A stretch of 64,000 nt of DNA from JALOAT01 sp041687015 (lineage in GTDB: Bacteria; Pseudomonadota; Gammaproteobacteria; Thiohalomonadales; Thiohalomonadaceae). Below the pieces are notes generated by a model that made no database searches, was not told where the DNA came from, and saw nothing but the letters and a program-made list of their open reading frames with translations. The translations under genes and the position numbers were made by a program. Location of the stretch: NCBI GenBank assembly GCA_041687015.1, contig JAWLCT010000003.1:1-64000 (forward strand), read 5' to 3'. Positions 54,239-62,312 of the stretch are shown here, piece by piece (positions within the stretch are counted from its first letter, which is position 1; the number at the start of each line of letters is the position of its first letter).

Positions 54239-55615
54239 ATGAGAACACTCCGCGTGCTTGGTCATCGCGTGAGTATTCCCCTGATATTGCTGTCGATAAT
54301 TGAGGCGGTCGCGGTGGCAGGCGCCGTTTATGCCGGGTTGGCGTTTGATGCCTTTGGCAGCCTGGACGGATCGTCTTCGCTCTCTGTGCCTGCATTTGCG
54401 GCCATCGCCATGCTGGTCTTGATGTCCGCTTTAGGGCTTTATCAACTCAATCTGCGCACAAACTTCACGGGAATCGTTATACGCACGGCCATCGCATTTC
54501 TCATCGCGTTTCCCGTGGTTGTTGCCGTCTTTCTCCTGTTCCCCCATCAAGCGCCAAGTGTGGGCGCGATCGGCACATCCGCGGCGGCGGCGTTTGTTAC
54601 CGTCACCTTTCTTCACGCGGTGTTCTTTGCATGCGCGGATGCCGGTTTGTTCAAAAGGCGCATTCTTGTGCTGGGCGGGGGGCAAGGCGCACAAGCGATC
54701 GCCGCGTTGCGAAGACGTGCGGATCGAAGGGGATTTGACGTGGTGGGTTACATTCCGACGCAGGGCGAAACCGTTCCCGTGCCACCCGTGCCGTGGCAGG
54801 GTACGTTGAGCGACACTGCACAGGCCGTCGGTGCAGAGGAAATCGTGGTGTCCATGGCAGAGAGACGCAACGCACTTCCCATCGACGCACTCATGGATTG
54901 TCGCTACGCAGGAATAGGCGTCAGCGAAGTGATCGATTTCATTGAGCGCGAAGCGGGCAAGGTGCGCATTGATCTTCTACGTCCTGGCTGGATGCTGTTC
55001 AACACCACCGAAACCAGTCAGCTGTCGAAGTCGACGAAGCGTGCGCTGGACATCACCGCTTCCGTGGCGTTGTTGATGTTGGCCTGGCCGGTGATGGTTG
55101 CGACGATTGTGGCGATCAAGCTAGAGGACGGCTGGCGTGCGCCCGCGTTCTACAGGCAACGCCGGGTGGGGCAGGGGGGCGCCGTTTTCGAATTGGTGAA
55201 ATTCCGCAGCATGGGTGTCGACGCTGAAGCGGACGGAAAACCGCGATTCGCCAGTGCAGAAGACGCGCGTATTACTCGCGTCGGTCGCATCATCAGGAAG
55301 ACACGTATCGATGAATTGCCGCAGCTGTTCAATGTCCTGCGGGGCGACATGAGCTTGGTCGGTCCGCGGCCGGAAAGACCGGAATTCGTTGAGGAGTTGG
55401 AGTGCTCGATTCCTTTCTATCGTGAGCGCCATCGTCTCAAGCCGGGCATCACCGGCTGGGCCCAACTGCTTTATCCTTATGGGGCAAGCACCAACGATAT
55501 GATCGAAAAGCTTCAGTACGATCTCTATTACCTCAAAAACCGCACGCTCGTGCTCGATCTCATCATTCTTTTGCAAACCGTCGAAGTGGTCTTGTTCGGC
55601 AAAGGGGCAAGATAG
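54239..55615 (+). CDS. undecaprenyl-phosphate sugar phosphotransferase, XrtA/PEP-CTERM-associated EpsB type
   Basis: A 458-residue membrane enzyme that would start exopolysaccharide repeat-unit synthesis by moving a sugar phosphate to undecaprenyl phosphate. Four N-terminal TM segments (to about residue 140) and a Rossmann-like CoA-binding-type middle (VLGGGQGAQAIA) are followed by a TM and the bacterial sugar transferase domain with KRALDITASVALL, KFRSMGVDAE, RIIRKTRIDELPQLFNVLRGDMS and LKPGITGWAQ (given as separate motifs). This architecture is that of TIGR03013 proteins of exosortase A loci. Confidence 0.9.
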   Translation: MRTLRVLGHRVSIPLILLSIIEAVAVAGAVYAGLAFDAFGSLDGSSSLSVPAFAAIAMLVLMSALGLYQLNLRTNFTGIVIRTAIAFLIAFPVVVAVFLLFPHQAPSVGAIGTSAAAAFVTVTFLHAVFFACADAGLFKRRILVLGGGQGAQAIAALRRRADRRGFDVVGYIPTQGETVPVPPVPWQGTLSDTAQAVGAEEIVVSMAERRNALPIDALMDCRYAGIGVSEVIDFIEREAGKVRIDLLRPGWMLFNTTETSQLSKSTKRALDITASVALLMLAWPVMVATIVAIKLEDGWRAPAFYRQRRVGQGGAVFELVKFRSMGVDAEADGKPRFASAEDARITRVGRIIRKTRIDELPQLFNVLRGDMSLVGPRPERPEFVEELECSIPFYRERHRLKPGITGWAQLLYPYGASTNDMIEKLQYDLYYLKNRTLVLDLIILLQTVEVVLFGKGAR

Positions 55616-55624
55616 TAGTCCACG

Positions 55625-55644
55625 CTCTGTCAGTCTTGACAGAG
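55625..55644 (+). promoter_or_regulatory. perfect inverted repeat overlapping a promoter -35 element
   Basis: CTCTGTCA-GTCT-TGACAGAG is a perfect 8-bp dyad with a 4-nt loop, 10 bases after the sugar transferase stop. It covers the TTGACA of the promoter for the export gene, so it can be an operator, or an RNA hairpin ending the upstream message (no T-run). Confidence 0.5.
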
Positions 55645-55663
55645 GGGGGGGGTGAACTAGAGT
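55636..55663 (+). promoter_or_regulatory. promoter with a G9 tract in its spacer, upstream of the EPS export gene
   Basis: TTGACA (55636-55641) and TAGAGT (55658-55663) are separated by 16 bp, nine of which are a run of G (55644-55652). Gain of one G would bring the spacer to the optimal 17 bp. The promoter lies 55 bases before the export gene ATG. A spacer homopolymer of this kind is known to vary expression of porA in Neisseria. Confidence 0.5.
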
Positions 55664-55717
55664 TCGAACAGCATTTTTCAGTGTTTTCTGCGCGCGACAC
55701 AACAGGGAGCGATTGCA

Positions 55718-56344
55718 ATGGAAGCACGAATCACAGCCGCCATTCTCGCGGTAGCCTTGGTCGTCTCCGGTTGTGCCGCTGGCGGCGACAATCGCCCGAG
55801 CGATTCAACAGCGCAAGCTGCACCCAACAATGTTAAGGAATACCGTATAGGCGTCGATGATCTCGTTTCGGTCAATGTCTGGCGGGATGAGGAGTTGTCC
55901 GTCAGCATGCCGGTGCGTCCCGACGGCAAAATAACCGTACCGCTGGTGGGGGACGTGCAGGCCGGGGGGCGAACCCCACAGGAAGTCGCCAAAGAAATTC
56001 GCCAGCGTTTGTCTGCATACATCCGAAATCCGGATGTCACTGTCATATTGACTGAACTACGCTCCCACGAGTTCCTCTCGCGGATCCGGGTGACCGGTGC
56101 CGTGGAGGCGCCCATGTCCATGCCGTACCGCCAGGGCATGACCGCGCTTGATGCCGTACTCGAGGCCGGCGGTATCAACGTATACGCTGCACCAGACCGG
56201 ACAAAAGTCTTTAGACGCAAGGGCTCCGGAGAGACCGAGGTGCTCAACATACACCTCGGGCGCATTCTCACCCAGGGCGATCTGACGACCAATATCGATC
56301 TCCAGCCCGGAGACGTAATCACCATTCCAGAGCGTCTCTTCTGA
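55718..56344 (+). CDS. polysaccharide export lipoprotein, XrtA/PEP-CTERM-associated
   Basis: A 208-residue Wza-related protein. A signal peptide ends in lipobox VSGC (C19). A Poly_export domain (EYRIGVDDLVSVNVWRDEEL, PVRPDGKITVPLVGDVQAGG) is followed by a SLBB-type part (VTGAVEAPMSMPYRQGMTALDAVLEAGG). It would form the outer-membrane channel for the exopolysaccharide and matches the export protein of exosortase A loci. AGGGAG precedes the ATG. Confidence 0.9.
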   Translation: MEARITAAILAVALVVSGCAAGGDNRPSDSTAQAAPNNVKEYRIGVDDLVSVNVWRDEELSVSMPVRPDGKITVPLVGDVQAGGRTPQEVAKEIRQRLSAYIRNPDVTVILTELRSHEFLSRIRVTGAVEAPMSMPYRQGMTALDAVLEAGGINVYAAPDRTKVFRRKGSGETEVLNIHLGRILTQGDLTTNIDLQPGDVITIPERLF

Positions 56345-56354
56345 GGGAGGCATT

Positions 56355-57881
56355 ATGCCGACGAATCTCTCCGAGAGTCTTCGCCTCTTGCTGCTTGAGG
56401 CGTATTCACGGCGCTACATGATGGTCGGTGCGTTCATTGCAGTCGCCATAATAACTACCTTCATCGGCATCACCTGGCCACGCACCTACAGTTCGTACAG
56501 CACGGTGTACGTGGAGGACCGAAGTGTCATCGGCCCATTGATGGAAGGCGCAGCGGTCCAGTCGCCCCTCGCAGATCGGGCACTGATCGCAAGCGAAGTG
56601 ATTTACGGTCGCAAGCTGCTCAACCAGATTATTCACAGTGCGGGGTTCATTGCCGAAGACGAGCCGCTCGATCCCACTGAACTGGACGCCCTTGTAGAGG
56701 ACATCAAGGCGCGTACCCAGGTCACCAACGTGGGCGAAAACCTGGTTCGTATCGAATACACGGACACCAATGCCGAACGTACACAGTTCGTGGCTCAGAA
56801 GATGGCCGAGTTGTTCATCACGGAATCATTAGCGACCAAGTCACGGGAAAGCGAGACTGCCTATTCCTTCATCGATCAGCAGGTGAAGGAGTACCAGGGG
56901 AAGCTCAAGGCCCTGGACGAGGATCTCAAGGAGTTTCGTAACGCGAATGTGGAGGCCCGACCGGGTGCCGACGTGGATTCGGCGCACCGACTCACCACCC
57001 TCAAAGACCGGCTGGCCGAACTCGACCAGGAGCTGCGCGAGGCGGAAATCAGGCGGGATTCGCTGGATAGCCAGCTCACTGGTGAGGCGCAGTCGGCAAA
57101 TGTCATGTCCCGTGCGGAACAATACCGGGGGCGCATCGCCGAGCTTCGCGTACAACTGGATACCTTGCTGCTCACGTATCACGAGAATTATCCGGACGTG
57201 GTGCGACTCAAGGATCAAATCGCGGAACTGGAGCGGGTGGCGGCGAAGGTGGAAAGTGGCGACCAGGTGCCCTCGCAGGCCGGGGTGCTCATGTCGAACC
57301 CGCTCTATCAAGAGCTGCGCGGGGGCCTCTATGAAGCGAACACGGTGGTGCAGACCATCAGGTCGCGCATCAAGGAGACCCAGCGGCAGCTGGCTCAGGA
57401 AGAGGAGCGCAACCGGCGCATCCAGGAGGCCGCAGCAGAACTGGCAGACCGTACCCGCGACTACGAGGTCACGACGCAGATCTACCAGGACCTGCTGCGG
57501 CGCCGCGAGGCGGCGCGCGTCTCGATGAACCTCGATCGGACGCAAGAGGGCGTAACAATGCGCGTGGAAGAGCCGGCGTTCCTTCCTCACCAGGCCGAAG
57601 CGCCGCCCTTGTCCTATTTCGCATCGGGCGGGATCCTGCTTGGCCTTGCGCTTCCCTTCGGGATTCTGTTCGGGATTCAACACGCGGATCCGCGTATTCG
57701 TCACCCCTCTGTTATCAACGAGCGGCTCGGTCTGGCCACTCTCGGTGTGGTTCGTCATCTGCACACGCCCCGGGAAACCGCCATGGAGGCGCGTGGCATC
57801 GCCACGCTTGGGTTTGCGACCATCGGCACCCTGGTTCTCATTGGGGCGCTCAGCGTGATGAGTATCACGGGAGCCATCTGA
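56355..57881 (+). CDS. polysaccharide chain-length determinant, XrtA/PEP-CTERM-associated (Wzz/GumC-like)
   Basis: A 508-residue inner-membrane protein with an N-terminal Wzz domain, one TM at about residues 20-40, a long periplasmic coiled-coil region (about 160-400, rich in Glu, Gln and Arg), and a second TM near residue 425 followed by a third at the C-terminus. It should control chain length together with the kinase-like protein next to it. It ends one base before that gene. Confidence 0.88.
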   Translation: MPTNLSESLRLLLLEAYSRRYMMVGAFIAVAIITTFIGITWPRTYSSYSTVYVEDRSVIGPLMEGAAVQSPLADRALIASEVIYGRKLLNQIIHSAGFIAEDEPLDPTELDALVEDIKARTQVTNVGENLVRIEYTDTNAERTQFVAQKMAELFITESLATKSRESETAYSFIDQQVKEYQGKLKALDEDLKEFRNANVEARPGADVDSAHRLTTLKDRLAELDQELREAEIRRDSLDSQLTGEAQSANVMSRAEQYRGRIAELRVQLDTLLLTYHENYPDVVRLKDQIAELERVAAKVESGDQVPSQAGVLMSNPLYQELRGGLYEANTVVQTIRSRIKETQRQLAQEEERNRRIQEAAAELADRTRDYEVTTQIYQDLLRRREAARVSMNLDRTQEGVTMRVEEPAFLPHQAEAPPLSYFASGGILLGLALPFGILFGIQHADPRIRHPSVINERLGLATLGVVRHLHTPRETAMEARGIATLGFATIGTLVLIGALSVMSITGAI

Positions 57882-57882
57882 C

Positions 57883-58692
57883 ATGAGCAAAATCGAGGAC
57901 GCACTAAAGAAGGCCAAGGAACTCCAGGTCACGTCAGGAACGCAACCGACCACGGCAGACGCGATCGGTGATACGACCGCTTCGGACGAGATCGCGCGTA
58001 TGGCGGAGCCGGTGCGGCGTAGCGAGACGGATCTGGCGATGCGTCGTGTCATCTATCCGTCCATGCGTGAAACGGCGATTCGCGACACCTTCCGTGACCT
58101 GCGCACCTCGGTTTTGCAGCGTGCCGGAAACGGCAATGCCGTGGTTCTGGTCACGTCCACCACTGAGGATGGAGGCGGTAGTTTCGTGGCCAGGAATCTG
58201 GCGGCGGCCATTGCCTTCGACGAGAACCGCACTGCCTTGCTGGTGGACTGCAATCTGCGGGAACCGAGTCATGACGATCTGGTCATCGCGGACCAGCCGT
58301 TGGGGTTGACGGACTTTCTTCGCGACCAAAATGTCGCCGTCACCGAAATCATCCATCCGACCGGCATACCACGTTTCCGATTGATACCGATAGGTCGCAA
58401 TAAGGACCCGGGCTCGGAATACTTTGCGCTACTCAAGATGCAACGCCTGTTTCGCGAGCTCAAGCAACGCTACCGGGAACGCTACATCATCGTCGATGCG
58501 CCGGCCGTCGCCGTATCCGCCGATGTACGCATGCTCGCAGAGTTGGCCGATCTCGCCATCCTGGTCGTCCCCTATGCAGGCAGCACGGACACCCAGATCG
58601 AAGCGGCGGTCAACGCCATTGGCGAACAGCGTTTGCTGGGTACCCTGCTCAATGACGAGCCAAGCAGTGCTGTGCTGGGCCGTTGGATATAA
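57883..58692 (+). CDS. CpsD-like tyrosine kinase homologue with degenerate ATP-binding motif
   Basis: A 269-residue homologue of the XrtA-associated tyrosine autokinase, in the right place after the chain-length gene. The fold is clear (TSVLQRAGNGNAVVLVTST, NLAAAIAFDENRTALLVD, YRERYIIVDAPAVAVSAD), but the Walker A loop, GEGK-T/S in active members, reads TEDGGGS (94-100) without the lysine. The Walker A' segment is VDCNLREPS, and no tyrosine cluster is found at the C-terminus (ending SSAVLGRWI). It is therefore probably not an active autokinase; a structural role with the chain-length protein is likely. Confidence 0.82.
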   Translation: MSKIEDALKKAKELQVTSGTQPTTADAIGDTTASDEIARMAEPVRRSETDLAMRRVIYPSMRETAIRDTFRDLRTSVLQRAGNGNAVVLVTSTTEDGGGSFVARNLAAAIAFDENRTALLVDCNLREPSHDDLVIADQPLGLTDFLRDQNVAVTEIIHPTGIPRFRLIPIGRNKDPGSEYFALLKMQRLFRELKQRYRERYIIVDAPAVAVSADVRMLAELADLAILVVPYAGSTDTQIEAAVNAIGEQRLLGTLLNDEPSSAVLGRWI

Positions 58693-58695
58693 ACC

Positions 58696-59991
58696 GTGGC
58701 GCATTCACGACTGCGGCGCCGGGCCGCCATTTTCCTGCTCGCCCTTGTTGGCCCGGTGTGCCCGGCCACCGCATGGGAGACCGCGAGTTCGTTCGGACTG
58801 TCCGCTTTGTACAGTGACAACATCGGGCTGGTCCCCGAAGACGGTGAGGAAGCGTGGGTGGGGGTGGGATCGGCGACCTTGCAAGTCCGGGAACGAACGG
58901 CCAATGTCGACGCCTATGCCATTGGCATGCTCGAGTACCGGGATTATCAAACGGACCTGTTCGACGATGAATTCGTGTTCTACCTGGACGGAAGTGCTCT
59001 TTGGACGCTGACGCCGGAACGTTACTTCTGGAGTTTCGAGGATTACTTCCGGCAGGCGGCGACCGATGTCCTGGCGTCACCCACCCCTTCGAATCGGCAG
59101 GACACCAATCTGTTCTTCACCGGCCCTGAAGGCCGCTGGCACCTCTCACGGGCCAGTAACCTGATTGCCGGGGCGCGTTATGGCCATTTCTGGTTCGAAG
59201 AGACAGAGCTGGATAGTCACCGCCTGGTTGCTTACGGGCGACTTCAACATGCGTGGCGCCCGCGAACGCAGCTTTCGTTGAATGGCGAATTCATGAATAC
59301 CCGTTATCTTGCCGACCGCTTTGAAGACTACGACCGCGGTGACGGCTTCGTGCGCATCGAGCACACGTTATCGCGGTCAACGATGGATCTGGATCTGGGC
59401 GCAACGGTCGTGCGGCGCGATCGCGAAGATGACCTGGACGGTTTTCTCGCACGCTTTGGCTGGCATTTTCCGGTGAATTCCTATTCGTCACTCGATCTTC
59501 GCCTGCTGTCGGAGTACACGGACCCCGGCGCCGACATGCTCGCGATGTCGTCGAGAGATGGCGCTTTGGCCGACATCGACCAACAGATGATTGGTGATGT
59601 GTATTACAACCGGCATGCAGAGCTTGCCTACCATTGGGGCGGGATCCGGACGTCGTGGCGCTTTGTGGGTGTCGCTCGTGAAGAGGACTACGAGACGGTC
59701 GCGCGCGACAGGACTTATGGGGAGGGTAACGTACGTTTTGCGTATGAATTCGGCCCGACGCTGCGGGCGACCCTTGGCGGAACCTATCGGCGGGCAGATT
59801 ACCGCGAAGAGGACCTGGTGGTCACGGACAGGCACGGATACTTTGGCCTTCATTACCAAATCAATTCACGGCTTTGGACAGGACTTGAGTTCGGCAATAT
59901 CGACAGGGAAAGCGACGATCCGACTGAGGAATACAGCGAGAACACCGCCCTGCTCAGTCTAACCTACGAACGCTCGGCGTTCATGGAGTGA
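58696..59991 (+). CDS. outer-membrane beta-barrel protein, XrtA/PEP-CTERM-associated (TIGR03016-like)
   Basis: A 431-residue exported protein with an Arg-rich signal peptide ending PATA-W and a mature part of alternating amphipathic strands, rich in Tyr, Phe and Asp (for example FGLSALYSDNIGLVPEDGEE and LLSLTYERSAFME at the end). Size and position match the barrel protein found in exosortase A EPS loci. It may help in export through the outer membrane, but no function has been shown to me by sequence. It starts with GTG three bases after the kinase-like gene. Confidence 0.75.
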   Translation: MAHSRLRRRAAIFLLALVGPVCPATAWETASSFGLSALYSDNIGLVPEDGEEAWVGVGSATLQVRERTANVDAYAIGMLEYRDYQTDLFDDEFVFYLDGSALWTLTPERYFWSFEDYFRQAATDVLASPTPSNRQDTNLFFTGPEGRWHLSRASNLIAGARYGHFWFEETELDSHRLVAYGRLQHAWRPRTQLSLNGEFMNTRYLADRFEDYDRGDGFVRIEHTLSRSTMDLDLGATVVRRDREDDLDGFLARFGWHFPVNSYSSLDLRLLSEYTDPGADMLAMSSRDGALADIDQQMIGDVYYNRHAELAYHWGGIRTSWRFVGVAREEDYETVARDRTYGEGNVRFAYEFGPTLRATLGGTYRRADYREEDLVVTDRHGYFGLHYQINSRLWTGLEFGNIDRESDDPTEEYSENTALLSLTYERSAFME

Positions 59992-59995
59992 CGCC

Positions 59996-60991
59996 ATGTA
60001 CCTGGAGTACTTCGGACTGAAGGATCATCCCTTCCGGGTGACACCGGATTCGCGCTACCTCTACCTCGGTACGGCACATGCGAGGGCCATGGCCTACATG
60101 GAGTACACGGTCTGGAACCGTGACAGCTTTGTGGTAATCACCGGCGAGATCGGATCAGGCAAGACCACGCTAATCCAGAAATTGCTGAGTGCCCTGGATG
60201 ACCGGGTGGTGGTTGCCCGAATTTATCACACCCAGCTGGACGAGACGGAGTTTCTGCAGGCGTTTCTGGTCGACCTTGGCCTGGAACCGTTCGGACTGTC
60301 GAAGGTGCAGATGCTGGGTAAATTGAACGAGTATTTTCTCGACCAATACGCTGCCGGCAAGCGCATCGTCCTGGTCGTTGACGAGGCGCAGAACCTCAGC
60401 AGGCGGGTGCTGGAGGAAATTCGTCTGCTTTCCGGATTGGAGACCTACCAGGAAAAGATCCTCAACGTGATACTGGTCGGCCAGCCGGAACTGAACGAGG
60501 TCCTTGATTCGCCCGGCATGGAGCAACTGGTCCAGCGTGTGCGGCTACGCTTCCACATTCGACCTTTCGAACCGAATGAGACGCGGGCCTATGTGGAGCA
60601 TCGCCTGACTGTGGCCGGGTGTCCGCGGAACGATATTTTCACGGCGGATGCCTTTGACCCGTTGTACCTCTACACAGGCGGAACGCCGCGGCTGGTCAAC
60701 AGTCTTTGCGACACCGCCTTGATTTGTGCGTATGCGGATGGCCTGAAGCAGGTGGATGCGGCGGTGGTCCGCATGGCAGTGGAAGAGCTTCAATGGCCCA
60801 CCTACGACGAGCGAATGGAGCGCAATCGGGGCGCGGCAAGCAAGCCGCTCGATGCGGGGCTGAACACGCCTGCAGTCACCCCCGGCCAGCCCGTGCAAGG
60901 TGGTGATGTGTTCCGACTTCTCAGCGAAGAGATCAGCCGATTGGAGGAACGGCTGAATCGCATTGCCGGGTCCCTGGACCCGCGTCTGTGA
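59996..60991 (+). CDS. ExeA-like AAA ATPase, XrtA/PEP-CTERM-associated
   Basis: A 331-residue ATPase of the GspA/ExeA group. Walker A GEIGSGKT is at residues 50-57 and Walker B VLVVDEAQ near 125-132, followed by sensor region LVGQPEL. The opening MYLEYFGLKDHPFRVTPD is typical. C-terminal residues after 270 are a variable linker with a helical end. Its role in exosortase A systems is not known; relatives drive assembly of secretion structures. Confidence 0.88.
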   Translation: MYLEYFGLKDHPFRVTPDSRYLYLGTAHARAMAYMEYTVWNRDSFVVITGEIGSGKTTLIQKLLSALDDRVVVARIYHTQLDETEFLQAFLVDLGLEPFGLSKVQMLGKLNEYFLDQYAAGKRIVLVVDEAQNLSRRVLEEIRLLSGLETYQEKILNVILVGQPELNEVLDSPGMEQLVQRVRLRFHIRPFEPNETRAYVEHRLTVAGCPRNDIFTADAFDPLYLYTGGTPRLVNSLCDTALICAYADGLKQVDAAVVRMAVEELQWPTYDERMERNRGAASKPLDAGLNTPAVTPGQPVQGGDVFRLLSEEISRLEERLNRIAGSLDPRL

Positions 60992-61072
60992 GCCGGGCAA
61001 GCGCCAGCGTAGCGACTTCGCGTCGGCAATCGCGTGCCTGGGGGCACGGGCTGAACATGCAAGGGAGGGAAT

Positions 61073-61957
61073 ATGGACGTTCCCGCCGCACCGAACGCCT
61101 TGAGCGTGGATGTGGAGGATTATTACCAGGTATCCGCCTTTGCACACCGAGTGCGCCCGGATGACTGGCCGGGTTTCGAGCCCAGGGTGGCACGCAACAC
61201 GTTCCGCTTGCTCGCGTTGTTTGAAAGCGCCGGGGTGCGCGCGACCTTCTTCGTGCTCGGCTGGGTGGCGGAACGAAACCCGGGGTTGATCAGGGAGATC
61301 GCGGCGGCCGGCCATGAGGTGGCCTGCCATGGATACAGCCACGAGCTCATCTACCGTCAGACGCGGCGTCAGTTTCGTGGAGAGACGTTCCGGGCGAAGC
61401 AGGTGCTGGAGGACCAGGTTCAGGCACCGGTCATCGGTTACCGGGCAGCAAGCTATTCCATCGTCGGAAACACACGCTGGGCGCTGGACGTCCTCCACGA
61501 AGCGGGTTTTCTCTACGACTCGAGCATTTTCCCGGTACGTCACGATCGGTACGGCATTCCCGACGCGCCGATAGCACCTCACCAGTTACAAACGCCGTTA
61601 GGGGCTCAGCTGGTCGAGTTTCCACCCACTGCGGTGGATCGCTTCGGTGTGCGTTTCCCGATCGGCGGTGGCTATTTCCGCCTCTACCCGTATTCATGGA
61701 CACGTCACCTGCTGAGTGCCATTGGGAATGAACGCCCGTTCATGTTCTATCTGCATCCGTGGGAAATCGATCCGGAACAGCCCCGTATTCGTTCCGGCCC
61801 GGTGACCCGTGTGCGTCACTATCTGAATCTGCACCGGTGCGAAGGGCGCCTGCAACACTTGCTGCGCGACTTCAGACTGTCACCCGCACGGGACGTCCTG
61901 GAGCACCTGTCCCTGCTGCCGCAACAGGCACCGGGGGAACATCGCGCCTATGGCTGA
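61073..61957 (+). CDS. polysaccharide deacetylase, XrtA/PEP-CTERM-associated
   Basis: A 294-residue NodB-homology carbohydrate esterase. The metal and catalytic residues are seen in LSVDVEDYYQVSAF (D13, D16) and HEVACHGYSHE (H86, H90), with YRAASYSI and DSSIFPV as later NodB motifs. No signal peptide is found, so it probably works on lipid-linked sugars in the cytoplasm or is exported in another way. It would remove acetyl groups from N-acetylated sugars of the exopolysaccharide, consistent with a GlcNAc-type precursor supplied via glmS. It overlaps the VanZ-like gene by eight bases. Confidence 0.9.
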   Translation: MDVPAAPNALSVDVEDYYQVSAFAHRVRPDDWPGFEPRVARNTFRLLALFESAGVRATFFVLGWVAERNPGLIREIAAAGHEVACHGYSHELIYRQTRRQFRGETFRAKQVLEDQVQAPVIGYRAASYSIVGNTRWALDVLHEAGFLYDSSIFPVRHDRYGIPDAPIAPHQLQTPLGAQLVEFPPTAVDRFGVRFPIGGGYFRLYPYSWTRHLLSAIGNERPFMFYLHPWEIDPEQPRIRSGPVTRVRHYLNLHRCEGRLQHLLRDFRLSPARDVLEHLSLLPQQAPGEHRAYG

Positions 61958-62312
61958 CCGTCTGCTCGCCGCAGTGGTTTTCAGTGCCCTGGGCGCTGCA
62001 ATCGCAGGCAGCATGGGAGCGGACATCGCCGCAGACGAGGGTATGGGCTTGTGGCGGGCGGCGGTGATCCCGATTTACGCGGTGCTGGTGATGCTGTCTG
62101 CGGCGCTGTTGCGTAATGAACCCAACGGGATTCTGGTGAGTGTCTTGATCGTGTCCCTGCTGGGGATGGCGGTCGAGATCGGGCAGCCCTTGCTGGGACG
62201 CTCCGCTACCTTCATGGGCTACCTTTCCAACGAGGTGGGTGTTGGGGTGGGCGCCGTGATCGTGCAATGGCGGCGCCATGCATTGTCCAGCGCACGGGAG
62301 GAAGGCCGATGA
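61950..62312 (+). CDS. VanZ-like small membrane protein
   Basis: A 120-residue protein with about four hydrophobic segments (roughly residues 3-24, 34-52, 60-78 and 90-108). The segment VEIGQPLLGRSATFMGYLSNEVGVGVGA matches the VanZ family pattern E-x-x-Q-x(n)-R-x(n)-D/N-x-x-G (given in parts: EIGQPLLGR and SNEVGVGVGA). VanZ proteins give low-level teicoplanin resistance in enterococci but most members have unknown roles. It overlaps both the deacetylase and the FemAB-like gene, so it is an integral part of the operon. Confidence 0.65.
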   Translation: MADRLLAAVVFSALGAAIAGSMGADIAADEGMGLWRAAVIPIYAVLVMLSAALLRNEPNGILVSVLIVSLLGMAVEIGQPLLGRSATFMGYLSNEVGVGVGAVIVQWRRHALSSAREEGR

